Shown here in pieces: positions 51,765-62,500 of a stretch of DNA of 64,000 nucleotides; the first letter of the stretch is position 1; each line of letters begins with the position of its first letter. The position numbers and the translations under genes are program-made. The notes below the pieces were generated by a model, which was given only the letters and a program-made list of their open reading frames with translations, was not told the DNA's origin and searched no databases. Origin of the DNA: Caballeronia megalochromosomata (GTDB lineage: Bacteria; Pseudomonadota; Gammaproteobacteria; Burkholderiales; Burkholderiaceae); assembly GCA_001580565.1 (NCBI GenBank), contig LRBF01000239.1:1-64000 (forward strand). The letters run 5' to 3'.

Positions 51765-51796
51765 AAAACCGCCTGCTTCGTCAGGCGGTTTTTTAT
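51765..51796 (+). terminator. Intrinsic terminator after rho
   Basis: AAAACCGCCTG and CAGGCGGTTTT form an 11-bp stem with a 6-base loop, followed by further T residues, 25 bases past the rho stop. Confidence 0.93.
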
Positions 51797-51845
51797 TGGC
51801 GCCGTGCGTACAATTCGCAACTGTTCCAGTCCTCCCGTTCGACGC

Positions 51846-52673
51846 ATGGCCAACCTCTTCACCCGCTGGTTCGGCGCGCAACGCCGCGAGCGCGCGCTGC
51901 GCAAATACGCGATCGACGACGCGCTCTGGCAGCGCACGCTCGACACGTACCCGTGCTTCGCCCATTTGAGCGCGGACGACCTCGGACGCCTGCGCGAAAC
52001 CGCGAGCCTGTTCATCGCGCAAAAGGAATTCTCGACCGCGCACGATCTCGAACTGACCGATCAGATGATCGTCTCGATCGCCGCGCAAGCCTGTCTGCCG
52101 GTGCTCAATCTCGACCTCGACCTGTATCGCGGCTGGGTCGGCGTGATCGTCTATCCGGGCGAGTTCGTCATCAGGAAAACGGTCGAAGACGAAGACGGCG
52201 TCGTGCACGAGATCGAGCACGATGCGAGCGGCGAAGCATGGGAAGGCGGTCCTGTCGTGCTCTCCTGGGAAGACGCGCAGATGGCCGACGGCTCGGACGC
52301 CTACAACGTCGTGATCCACGAGTTCGCGCACAAGATCGACATGGTGACCGGCGTCGCCGATGGTCACCCTCCGCTCTTTCGCCGCTGGCACGCACCGCTT
52401 GACACCACCGCCTGGTCCGATGTCTTCGACAATGCCTACGACCAGTTCTGCGCGCGCGTGGACGCCGTGCCGGAGCGGCGCTGGAGCCGCTTCGAGCGCG
52501 ATTCGCTGATCGATCCGTATGCGGCGGACCATCCGTCGGAGTTCTTCGCGGTGTGCAGCGAGGCCCTTTTCGTGACGCCGCAGGCGTTCGAATCGGAATA
52601 TCCCGAGCTCTACCGGCTGCTCGCGCGCTATTACCGGCAGGACCCGGCGGGCGCCGGGGCGCTCGTCGCGTGA
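51846..52673 (+). CDS. mtfA: Zinc-dependent peptidase, MtfA family
   Basis: A 275-residue cytoplasmic metallopeptidase of the MtfA (Mlc titration factor A) family. The zinc site is VIHEFAHKIDM with His158, Glu159 and His162, and a further ligand lies in the HPSEFFAVCSEALFV segment. In E. coli MtfA binds the glucose regulator Mlc; whether this organism uses it so is not known. The ATG at 51846 begins the conserved part; a GTG-type upstream start at 51804 would overlap the rho terminator region. It precedes rpmE2. Confidence 0.92.
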   Translation: MANLFTRWFGAQRRERALRKYAIDDALWQRTLDTYPCFAHLSADDLGRLRETASLFIAQKEFSTAHDLELTDQMIVSIAAQACLPVLNLDLDLYRGWVGVIVYPGEFVIRKTVEDEDGVVHEIEHDASGEAWEGGPVVLSWEDAQMADGSDAYNVVIHEFAHKIDMVTGVADGHPPLFRRWHAPLDTTAWSDVFDNAYDQFCARVDAVPERRWSRFERDSLIDPYAADHPSEFFAVCSEALFVTPQAFESEYPELYRLLARYYRQDPAGAGALVA

Positions 52674-52720
52674 GTTCCGCCGCAACGTCCAAAAAAGATG
52701 TCAACCGACTGATTTTCTGG

Positions 52721-52726
52721 CATAAT
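52721..52726 (+). promoter_or_regulatory. Possible -10 element of the rpmE2 promoter (CATAAT)
   Basis: CATAAT about 90 bases before the rpmE2 start, with a weak TGTCAA at the -35 distance (17 bases). It falls in the gap after mtfA. Confidence 0.4.
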
Positions 52727-52813
52727 CGCCGTTTTTCGACCCTAGGCAAGTGACTCGCGCGGCACTGCAAAAAAGTGCAACGGGTTGGCTACCGCCAGAT
52801 ATCAGGAAAGACC

Positions 52814-53068
52814 ATGAAAGAAGGCATTCACCCGAATTATCGCGAAGTCCTGTTCGTCGACATGTCGAACGACTTCAAGTTTGTGACCCGCTCGACCATC
52901 CAGACGCGCGAAACCGCCGAATTCAACGGCAAGAGCTACCCGCTCGCGAAGATCGAAGTGTCGTCGGAATCGCATCCGTTCTACACCGGTCAGCAAAAGA
53001 TCATGGACACGGCAGGCCGCGTCGAGAAGTTCAACAACAAGTTCGCGCGCTTCTCCACCAAGAAGTAA
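52814..53068 (+). CDS. rpmE2: 50S ribosomal protein L31 type B
   Basis: An 84-residue ribosomal protein starting [20 protein letters not shown] and ending KFNNKFARF. It has no cysteine, so it is the zinc-independent (C-minus, type B) form. In several bacteria this paralogue replaces the zinc-containing L31 under zinc limitation, but in Burkholderiaceae it may be the main one. I see no Zur-type palindrome upstream. It is followed by a strong terminator. Confidence 0.97.
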   Translation: MKEGIHPNYREVLFVDMSNDFKFVTRSTIQTRETAEFNGKSYPLAKIEVSSESHPFYTGQQKIMDTAGRVEKFNNKFARFSTKK

Positions 53069-53087
53069 GTCGGCTTCGAGTTTCAAG

Positions 53088-53117
53088 AAAAAAGGGCAGC
53101 TTTGGCTGCCCTTTTTT
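53088..53117 (+). terminator. Intrinsic terminator after rpmE2
   Basis: AAAAAAGGGCAGC and GCTGCCCTTTTTT form a 13-bp stem with a 4-base loop and a T-run, 19 bases past the rpmE2 stop. Confidence 0.95.
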
Positions 53118-53158
53118 GTCGCTGACTGTTTTTCGTCGCATTCGGTAAGCGTTGTTGC

Positions 53159-53200
53159 GCGCGGTTACCGCGGGTATCGATGAACCGCCCTTAACCGCGC
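53159..53200. repeat. Inverted repeat ahead of the ArnT-like gene
   Basis: GCGCGGTTA at 53159-53167 and TAACCGCGC at 53192-53200 are perfect inverted copies 24 bases apart. They lie just upstream of a TACAAT (53209-53214) that could be the -10 of the glycosyltransferase-MATE unit. Position suits an operator with two half-sites. Confidence 0.45.
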
Positions 53201-53284
53201 CGCGCGACTACAATGCCGGTTTGCTCCAGCCCCGGGCTCGCTTTGCGCGAGATCAGCGCACCGTTTTCCATCAAGCCTTATCGC

Positions 53285-55048
53285 ATGCGATCTGTCGTAC
53301 GTCTGACCGCCTCCGCCACCAGCGCCCTGCCGCGCTGGCTGTTGCTCGCCATCTGCATCACCTACGCGTCGTTCGGCCTGTTCGGCCGCGATCCGTGGAA
53401 GAACGAGGATGCGGCGGGCTTCGGCGTCATGTGGACGATGGCCAATGGCGACGCGCGCGACTGGCTCCTGCCGAACCTCGTCGGCAAGGCGCCCACCGCC
53501 GACGGCCCGCTGATGTACTGGCTCGGCGCATCGGCCATCCGGCTGCTGAGTCCGTGGGTCGATGCAAGCAACGCCTCGCGCGTCGTCACGGGTCTGCTCT
53601 TCTGTCTCGCCTGCGCGTTCGTGTGGTATTCGGCCTATCTGCTCGGCCGGCGCGACGAAGCGCAGCCCTTCAAATACGCTTTCGGCGGCGAACCCGAGCC
53701 GCGTGACTACGGGCGCACGCTCGCCGACGGCGCGCTGCTCATCCTGCTCGCGTGCTTCGGCCTCGCGGAGCGCGGCCACGAAACCACGCCGCAGCTCGCG
53801 CAGTTCGCCGGCACCGCGATGCTGCTCTACGGCCTCGTGCGCAGCCTCGACAAGCCGATCCACGGCGGCATCGTGTGGGGCGTGGCGATCGGCGTGGTCG
53901 GGCTGTCCAGTTCGCCGGTGCTCGTGTTCGCGCTTCTGCTCTGCACGCTCGCGATGACGATCATCGTGAAGCAGGTGCGCGCCGCGCCGCTCCTGATCTA
54001 CGGCCTGCCGGTCGCGATCGTGCTGATCGCGGCGTGGGTGCTGCCGACGCTGCATTACTTCCCCGACGACGGCGAATGGTGGCTGCGTCAGTGGTGGCGC
54101 AACAGCTTTTCGTTCTTCTCCGGCACGCCCGGCGCGGTCTTCGGCTACGCGATCAAGAACCTGCCGCTCTTCACGTGGCCCGCGTGGCCGCTCGCGGTGT
54201 GGGCGTTCGTCAGTTGGGGCGGGCTACGCCGCTCGCCGCACGTCGGCGTGCCGTTGTCGATCATCGGGCCGCTGCTCGTGCTGGTCGTCCTGCAGGCGCA
54301 CGAGACCAACCGGCTCTTCATGCTGCTGCTGCCGCCGCTTTCGGTGCTCGCGACCTTCGCGCTGCCCACGCTGAAGCGCGGCGCGATCAACGCCATCGAC
54401 TGGTTCGCGATGCTGAGCTTCACCATCATCGGCTCCCTGGTGTGGCTCGTGTGGACCGCCGGCATGTTCGGTTTCCCCGCGTCGATGGCCCGCAATCTCG
54501 CGCGTCTCGCGCCGGGCTTTCATCCCGAATTCAAGCTGATCTCCTTCGGGTGCGCGGTGGCCGTGACGGTCTGCTGGTTCCTGCTCGCGCGCTGGCGGCT
54601 CGCGCGTCATCCGAAAGTGCTGTGGCGCAGCGTCGTGCTGTCGAGCGCGGGCACCACGCTCATGTGGGTGCTGCTCATGACGCTGTGGTTGCCGGTGGTC
54701 AATTACAGCCGGACATATCGCGACGTGGCCGAGCAGATCGCCGACCATCTTCCGCCCGACTACACCTGCATCTCGCCCGTGCGTCTCGGCGACGCGCAGA
54801 TCGCCACCTTCGCCTATTTCGGCGGCATGCACTTCGCGTTCGACGAAGATTGCGACGTGATCCTGCGCCAGGATCCGGCGGATTACGGCGAGCCGTCGTC
54901 GATGTCCGCGTTCCAGTGGAAGCTCGTGTGGGAAGGCCGGCGCGTCGCCGACCGCGACGAGCGCTTCCGTCTCTACGTGCGCATCGAGCGTCCCACGCCG
55001 CCGGCGAAGAAACCGCTGCGTCCGAAGAGCCTGCGCCGGACCCAGTAA
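53285..55048 (+). CDS. ArnT-like membrane glycosyltransferase (GT39/GT83 type)
   Basis: A 587-residue inner-membrane protein with about a dozen hydrophobic segments and a soluble C-terminal domain (about 490-587). The first periplasmic loop carries the acidic motif FGRDPWKNEDAAGFG and is followed by DGPLMYWLGA, as in ArnT and the protein mannosyltransferase family, which move sugars from lipid-phosphate carriers. ArnT itself adds aminoarabinose to lipid A; this protein is a relative, not clearly ArnT. The start at 53285 (MRSVVRLTAS) is where the hydrophobic leader begins. The MATE gene follows after 4 bases. Confidence 0.88.
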   Translation: MRSVVRLTASATSALPRWLLLAICITYASFGLFGRDPWKNEDAAGFGVMWTMANGDARDWLLPNLVGKAPTADGPLMYWLGASAIRLLSPWVDASNASRVVTGLLFCLACAFVWYSAYLLGRRDEAQPFKYAFGGEPEPRDYGRTLADGALLILLACFGLAERGHETTPQLAQFAGTAMLLYGLVRSLDKPIHGGIVWGVAIGVVGLSSSPVLVFALLLCTLAMTIIVKQVRAAPLLIYGLPVAIVLIAAWVLPTLHYFPDDGEWWLRQWWRNSFSFFSGTPGAVFGYAIKNLPLFTWPAWPLAVWAFVSWGGLRRSPHVGVPLSIIGPLLVLVVLQAHETNRLFMLLLPPLSVLATFALPTLKRGAINAIDWFAMLSFTIIGSLVWLVWTAGMFGFPASMARNLARLAPGFHPEFKLISFGCAVAVTVCWFLLARWRLARHPKVLWRSVVLSSAGTTLMWVLLMTLWLPVVNYSRTYRDVAEQIADHLPPDYTCISPVRLGDAQIATFAYFGGMHFAFDEDCDVILRQDPADYGEPSSMSAFQWKLVWEGRRVADRDERFRLYVRIERPTPPAKKPLRPKSLRRTQ

Positions 55049-55052
55049 GGCC

Positions 55053-56450
55053 ATGCGCGCGATGCCGACCTCCATCCGCACGACCGGCATGCTGAGCGAC
55101 GTGCGCAGGATCGCCGCGCTCGCGTGGCCGGTGCTGATCGGCCAACTCGCGGTGATCGCGTTCGGCGTGATCGATACCGCGATGGTCGGCCGCTTCTCCG
55201 CGACGGATCTGGCCGCGCTCGGCCTCGGCGGCTCGGTCTATATCTCGGTGTATATCGGCCTGACGGGGATTCTCGTCGCGTTACAGCCGATCGCCGGGCA
55301 ACTCTTCGGCGCGGGCCGCGAAAGCGAGATCGGCGAGGAAACGCGTCAGGCGCTGTGGCTCGCCGCCGCGCTCACCGTCATCGGATTCGTGCTGCTCTAC
55401 TTTCCCGAGCCGCTGCTCTCCCTCGCGAAAAGTCCGCCCGCGCTGCACGACCGCACGGTCGACTATCTGCGCATTCTCTCGTTCGGCCTGCCCGCGAGCC
55501 TCGTGTTTCGCGTCTACAGTTCGCTCACCAACGCGGTCGGCAAGCCGCGGCTCGTGATGTTCCTGCAAGTCGGCGGGCTGCTGCTCAAATTTCCGCTCAA
55601 CACCTGGTTCATCTTCGGCGGCGCGGGCTTTCCCGCGCTCGGCGGTCCCGGCTGCGCGCTCGCGAGCACGCTCATCAACTGGGTGCTCGCGATCGTCGGG
55701 ATGACCGTGCTCTTCAGGGTCGAATTCTTCCGCCCGTTCCGCATCTTCTCGCACTTCTGCTGGCCGGTCTGGCGCCGTCAGCTCGCGCTCCTGCGCCTCG
55801 GCATTCCGATGGGCCTGTCGTACCTCATCGAAGTCACGTCGTACACGTTCATGGCGCTCTTCATCTCGCGCTTCGGCACCACGACGCTCGCCGGCCACCA
55901 GATCGCGGGCAATCTCGGCGCGGTGCTGTACATGACGCCGCTGTCGATCGGCATCGCGTCGTCAACGCTCGTGTCGCAGGCGCTCGGCGCCGGTCGCTAC
56001 GATGACGCCCGCTCGATCTCGCGGCACGGCATCGGCATGGCGTGCGTGCTCGCGCTCGCCTACGGCGTGATCCTGGTCGCGGCGCGGCCGCACGTGATCG
56101 CAGCCTATACGCCGGACACGAACGTCATCGCGGCCGCGATGCCGCTCGTGCTCATCATCTTCTTCTATCACCTCTGCGACGCCCTGCAGATCACCACCGC
56201 ATTCATCCTGCGCGCGTACAAGGTGACGCTCGTGCCGACCGTGATCTACGCCATCGCGCTGTGGGGCATCGGGCTCGGCGGCGGCTATCTGCTCGGCTTC
56301 GACGTGGGCGGCGGCGTGCCCGAGTGGCTGCAAGGCGCGCGCGGCTTCTGGATCGCCAACTCGGCGAGTCTGGGCGTGGCGGGCGTCGGCCTGTTCCTCT
56401 ATTGGCGGCGCGTGAGCGCGCGGCATCTGAACCGGGTCGATCCGACCTGA
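55053..56450 (+). CDS. MATE family efflux transporter
   Basis: A 465-residue inner-membrane antiporter with 12 predicted helices arranged as two homologous halves. The first half opens with LAWPVLIGQLAVIAFGVIDTAMVGRFSATDLAALGLG and the second with LRLGIPMGLSYLIEVTSYTF, typical of NorM/MatE proteins exporting cationic drugs with Na+ or H+. Substrate unknown. The gene overlaps the control of the upstream glycosyltransferase (4-base gap). A second ATG at 55062 is an alternative start. Confidence 0.94.
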   Translation: MRAMPTSIRTTGMLSDVRRIAALAWPVLIGQLAVIAFGVIDTAMVGRFSATDLAALGLGGSVYISVYIGLTGILVALQPIAGQLFGAGRESEIGEETRQALWLAAALTVIGFVLLYFPEPLLSLAKSPPALHDRTVDYLRILSFGLPASLVFRVYSSLTNAVGKPRLVMFLQVGGLLLKFPLNTWFIFGGAGFPALGGPGCALASTLINWVLAIVGMTVLFRVEFFRPFRIFSHFCWPVWRRQLALLRLGIPMGLSYLIEVTSYTFMALFISRFGTTTLAGHQIAGNLGAVLYMTPLSIGIASSTLVSQALGAGRYDDARSISRHGIGMACVLALAYGVILVAARPHVIAAYTPDTNVIAAAMPLVLIIFFYHLCDALQITTAFILRAYKVTLVPTVIYAIALWGIGLGGGYLLGFDVGGGVPEWLQGARGFWIANSASLGVAGVGLFLYWRRVSARHLNRVDPT

Positions 56451-56487
56451 ACCGCTTGCACCCGATTCGATGATTTGTGTGGAAAAA

Positions 56488-56509
56488 CATCATCGGTTTG
56501 CATCATCGG
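56488..56509. repeat. Direct repeat upstream of the macroglobulin gene
   Basis: CATCATCGG occurs at 56488-56496 and again at 56501-56509, a 13-base period. A TAGAAT that might be a -10 lies downstream at 56532-56537. Tandem 9-base sites fit a response regulator or similar, but nothing identifies it. Confidence 0.5.
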
Positions 56510-56567
56510 AAAGCGTGACCTAAGGCTCCAGTAGAATTTCGCGTCGAGGGAAACTCGGAGCGAGTGG

Positions 56568-59500
56568 ATGAGCCGCATTACAACGTCACAAAAAAAATGG
56601 ATTCTGGCCGCAACCACGCTGATCGCCGCGCTCGGGACGCTCGCCGCGTTTCATCGAGCCGACGCCGCGCGCATCGCGAGCGTGTCGCCGCAAGGCAAGG
56701 TCGCGCAAGTGCGGCAGGTCGTCGCCAAATTCGACGAACCGATGATCGCGTTCGGCAGCGCGGCGGCGAGCGCGCCCGGCCAGCTCGTCTGTAGCGGCGC
56801 GAGCGCGTCGGCCACGGCGGGCTCGGGCCGCTGGATCGACGCCAAAACCTGGGCGTACGATTTCGAGCACGATCTGCCGCCCGGCGTGCGCTGCGCGCTC
56901 GATCTCTCGGACGGCCTCAAGTCCGTCGCCGGCAATGCGCTTTCCGGCCCGCGCCACTTCGCGTTCCAGACGGGCGGACCGTTCGTCACGCGCATCATGC
57001 CGAGCTACGGCGACATCGAAGAAAATCAGGCTTTCGTGCTGCGCCTGAACGGCCCCGCGACGCAGGCCTCGGTGCTCGAACATGTCTGGTGCGAATCGAA
57101 CGCGCTCGGCAACCGCATTCCGGTGCGCACGATCGATGACGCCGCGCGCGCCGCCCTGCTCAAACATTTCCGGCTGGAGAAGGAAAGCGATCGCGTGCTC
57201 ACGCTCGCGTGCCAGCAAACGTTGCCGTCGGCGACGAAGATGCAGCTCGTGTACGGTGCTGGCGTAATGGGACCGAGCGGTATCGCCAACGACGTCGAAA
57301 AGCGCTTCGACTTCAACGTGCGCGAGCCCTTCACGGCGAGCTTCTCGTGCGAGCGCGAAAACGCGAAGGCGCCGTGCACGCCGCTGCGCCCGCTGCGCCT
57401 GAATTTCAGCGCGCCGATCAGCCGTGCCGATGCGCAGAAATTCGTGCTGCGCGGACCGAAGGGCAACGCATCGCCGCATTTCGACGCAACCGACAAGGAC
57501 GCCGAAGTCAGCGCCGTCGAGTTCGCCGCGCCCCTGCCCGAACGCGCGGATCTAACCATCGACGCCCCCGCGAACCTGAAGGACGCGAGCGGCCGCACGC
57601 TCGCGAACGCCGATCTTTTCCCGCTCAAGACGGCGACCGCCGCCATGCCGCCGCTCGCGAAGTTTTCGTCGGGCACGTTCGGCATCATCGAGCGATTCGC
57701 CGAGCCGGGCATGCCGGCGATGCTGCCGGTCACGCTGCGCCACGTCGAAGCGGACCTGCACGTGCAAGGGCTCAACTCGGGCACCGCGCAAATCACGAAG
57801 CTCAAGCTCGACGCCGACACCGACATTCGTCAATGGATGCGCGCCGTCGACCTGTTCGACGGCATATCGATGCCGCGCTCGACGGTCGAGGAACGCATGC
57901 CCGCGATGCTCGACAACGGCATCACGCCGATCATCATCCCGAACAGCGACGGCTCGGCGTCCAAGGATCCGCAAATCGACATCCGTTCGCTGTCGATGCT
58001 GGCGAAACAGCGCGGCGTCGAAACCCTCACTCTGCCCGCCGCCGATCCGAAAGCGCTGCGGCCCTTCGAAGTCGTCGGCATTCCGCTCACGAAGCCCGGT
58101 TTCTATGTCGTCGAACTGGCCTCGCCCGCGCTCGGCGCGTCGCTGCTCGGCAAGAATCAGGCGATGTACGTGCGCACGTCGGTGCTCGTCACCAATCTCG
58201 GCGTGCATTTCAAGCAGGGACGCGAGAACAGCCTCGTGTGGGTCACGACGCTCGACAAGGGCAAGCCCGTCGCCAACGCCGACGTGCGCGTCACCGACTG
58301 CAATGGCGACGAGATCGCCACCGCAAGGACGGACGCGCAAGGCATCGCGAAGATCGGCAAGCCGCTCGCGGCCACCCGCGAATGCAACGAGCACAGCCTC
58401 GCGTGGGGCGGCTTCTTCGTGTCGGCGCGCGTGAACGACGCGGTCACGGGCCCGGACATGGCGTTCGTGACGTCGGACTGGAACCGCGGCATCGAATCGT
58501 GGCGCTTCAACGTGCCGACGGACATGAGCGCGACGCGCACGACGCGCGCGCATACCGTGTTCGACCGCACGCTGCTGCGCGCGGGCGAAACCGTGTCGAT
58601 GAAGCATCTGCTGCGCGTCGAGACGCTCGACGGTTTCGCGTTTCCGTCGAGTTATCCGAGCCGCGTGACGATCCGGCACGTCGGCAGTGGACAGACCTGG
58701 CATCTGCCGCTCAAATGGGCCGCCGACCATAGCGCCGATTCGAGCTTCACTGTGCCCGTCGCGGCGAAGCTCGGCGAATACAGCGTGACGCTCGACAACG
58801 GCGCGGCGGCTTCGAGCGACGATGACGACAACGACAACGCGGTCACGCAGTCGTATGAATCGGGGAGCTTTCGCGTCGAGGAATTCCGCCTGCCGGTATT
58901 CAAAGGCGCCATCACCGCGGGCGACCCCAAATCGCCCGGGCTCGTCGCGGCGCAGGAAGCGCCGGTCGCGGTGCGCCTCGAATACGTGCAGGGGGGACCG
59001 GCGTCGAGTCTGCCGGTGCAGGTGTCCGCGCTCGTGCGCGATGTCGCGCCGCCCTTCGCTTCGCAGTACGAGGGGTTCAGCTTCGCGCCCTATCGCAAGC
59101 CGACGAACGACGGCGCCAGCGCCCCCGCCGAGGACGAAGACAGCGAGCAGCAGGACAACGCGACGACGAAGCTCGTCGCGGACAAGCTGCGCGTCACGCT
59201 CGACCGGGACGGCGCGGGCAAGGTCACGGTGAAGCCGCTGCCGGCGGTCGAATCGCCGAAGCGTCTCGCGCTCGAAGCGAGCTTCGCCGATCCGAACGGC
59301 GAGATTCAGACCATCAGCGGCGGCACGACGCTCTGGCCGGCCGAGGTCGCCGTCGGCGTGAAGGCGGGACATTGGGTGTCGGTGGGCGGCGCGCTGCCGG
59401 TGCAGGCGCTCGCGCTCGATCTGCAGGGCAAGCCGCGCGCGGGCGTATCGGTCGATATCAAGGCCGTCGCGCGCGTGATGTCGAGTTCGAGGAAGCGCAT

Positions 59501-62500
59501 GGTGGGCGGCTTCTACGCGTACGACAACCACACCGAGGTCAAGGATCTCGGCACGCTGTGCAGCGGCAAGAGCGACGATCACGGCATCGTCGCGTGCGAC
59601 GCGAAGCTCAAGGAGCCCGGCAACGTCGATCTGATCGCGGTCGCCAAGGACGGCGACGGCCGCGCGGCCAACGCGAGCACATCGGTATGGGTCACGCGCG
59701 AGGACGAGTTGTGGTTCGGCGGCGAAAACACCGACCGCATCGACGTATTGCCCGAGAAAACGACCTACGAGCCGGGCGAAACCGCGCGCTTTCAGGTGCG
59801 CATGCCCTTCCGCTCGGCGACGGCGCTCGTCGCGGTCGAGCGTGAGGGTATCGTCGAGACGCGGGTCGTCGAACTGAACGGAAAGGATCCGACCGTCGAG
59901 CTGAAGGTCGGGAATGCGTGGGGGCCGAATGTCTACGTGTCGGTGCTCGCGTTGCGCGGGCGCATCCGCGAGGTGCCGTGGTATTCGTTCTTCACATGGG
60001 GATGGAAGGCGCCGGTCGAATGGGCGCGCGCGTTCTGGTACGAAGGCCGGCAGTATCAGGCGCCGACACCGCTCGTGGATCTGTCGAAGCCCGCGTTCCG
60101 TTACGGGCTCGCGTCGATCAGGGTCGGCACGGCATCGCACAGGCTCGCGGTGAGCGTGAGTCCGGATGCGAAGTCGTATGCCGTCCGAAGCCGTGCGCAC
60201 GTGAAGGTGAAGGTCGCGCTGCCCGATGGCAAGCCCGTGCCCGCCGGCACGCAGATCGCGGTCGCGGCCGTCGATGAAGCATTGCTCGAACTGATGCCGA
60301 ATCAAAGCTGGGACGTGCTCGACGCGATGCTGCAACAGCGCGCGTACGGCGTCGAGACGGCGACCGCGCAGATGGAGATCATCGGGCGGCGTCACTTCGG
60401 ACGCAAGGCGGTGCCCGCGGGCGGCGGCGGCGGACACAGCGCGACGCGCGAGCTGTTCGACACGCTCCTGCTGTGGAATCCGCGCGTCACGCTCGATGCG
60501 AAGGGCGAAGCCAGCGTCGACGTGCCGCTGAACGATGCCCTCACGCGCTTTCGCATCGTCGCGGTCGCGGCGGTCGGCGCGGGGCAGTTCGGCACCGGCA
60601 GCGCGTCGATTCAAAGCACGCAGGACTTGCAACTGATTTCGGGATTGCCGCCGCTCGTGCGCGTCGGCGATGCGTTCCGCGCGCAGTTCACGCTGCGCAA
60701 CACGACCGCGCGGACGATGCGCGTCGTCGTCACGCCGCGCGCCGGCACGCTCGCGCTCGACGCGCGCACGGTAGAGCTGGCGCCGGAATCGTCGCAGGAA
60801 GTGGCCTGGGACGTGACGACACCCGATGTGCTCGGCGGGGGATCGTCCGCGAGTCTCGCCTGGGAAGTCAGCGCGGCGGAACAGGCCGGACCCAAGGCCA
60901 GCGACGCCGTGAAACTGACGCAAAGAGTCGTCGCGGCGATTCCGGTCACCGTGCAGCAGGCGACCATCACGCAGGTCGACGGCACGTTCACCCAGCCCGT
61001 CGCCCCGCCCGCCGATGCGAGCACGTCGAGCGATGGCGCCGTGCGCGGCGGCATCGCCGTGTCCTTGCAGCCGAAGCTCGCGGACGGCCTGCCCGGTGTG
61101 CGCCGCTGGTTCGAGCGCTATCCGTACAACTGCCTCGAACAGCAGAGCTCACGCGCGCTCGGCCTGATGGACGCGGCGCAATGGCAGGCCGTGCTTGCGA
61201 AAATGCCGTCGTATCTCGACCGCGACGGCCTCGCGAACTACTTCCCGCCCGCCGACGACGCGCGTCCGGCCGGCAGCCCCGCGCTCACCGCGTATCTGCT
61301 CGCCGTCGCGGATGAAGCCGCGAAAGCGGACAGCCGCTTCGCCCTGCCCGCCGATCTGCGCAACCAGATGGCGGCGGGCCTCGCGAATTTCATCGACGGC
61401 AAGATCGAGCGCAAGTTCTGGTCGCCGCGCCTGGATCTCGATTTCGAGAAGCTCGCGGCGATCGAGGCCTTGTCGCGCTATGGTCTCGCGCAGCCGCGCA
61501 TGCTCGGCTCGATCACGGTCGCGCCGGATCAGTGGCCGACATCGTCGGTGCTCGATTACTACGCGATCCTGTCGCGCGTCGACGGCATTCCGGATCGCGA
61601 GGAGAAACGCGCGCAAGCCGAACAGGTCATCCGCGCGCGCCTGACGTATCAGGGCACGCAACTCACCTTCACGACCGAGCGCGAGGACAATCTCTGGTGG
61701 CTCATGACCGGCACCGAAACCAACGCCGCGCGCACGGCGCTCATTTTCGCGGACGCGCCCGGATGGAAAGACGAGATGCCGCGCGTCGTCGCGGGCCTGC
61801 TCGCACTGCAGAAGAACGGTGCGTGGCAGACGACGACCGCCAACCTGTGGGGCGTGCTCGCGGTCGGGAAATTCTCGCGGCTCTTCGAAAGCACGCCGGT
61901 CACGGGTCATACGTCGATTCAGCTGGGAACGTCGACTGAGAACGTGAACTGGAGCACGGCGGCGACGTCCGCGCCCAGCTCGGCCACACCCGCGACGAAG
62001 ACCGCGAACACGCGCAGCGTGATGCTGCCGTGGTCGGCCGGTTCGCTCACGCTGACGCAGGACGGCACCGGCAAACCGTGGGCGACGATCGAAAGTCTCG
62101 CGGCGATCGCGCTGAAAGCGCCGTTCGCGGCGGGCTATCGCATCGCGAAGACCGTCACGCCGGTCGATCCGGCGGTGAAAGGCGTGCTGTCGCGCGGCGA
62201 CATCGTGCGCGTGCATCTCGACATCGACGCGCAAAGCGACATGACCTGGGTCGTCGTCAACGATCCGATTCCCGCGGGCGCGACGATTCTCGGCTCCGGA
62301 CTCGGACGCGACTCCGAAGCGGCGACATCGGGCGAGAAACAGGATCGCGGCGCGTGGCCGGCGTTCGTCGAGCGCGGCTTCGATGGATACCGCGCGTACT
62401 ACGACTATCTGCCCAAGGGCAAGCTGACGGTCGAATACACGATGCGCCTGAACAATCCCGGCACCTTCGGTCTGCCGCCTACGCGCGTCGAAGCGCTTTA

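Noticed and set aside
57552-60923. 1123-codon open frame antisense to the macroglobulin gene
   Set aside because: Extremely Arg-rich, no domain, and the sense strand encodes recognisable MG domains and the thioester region.
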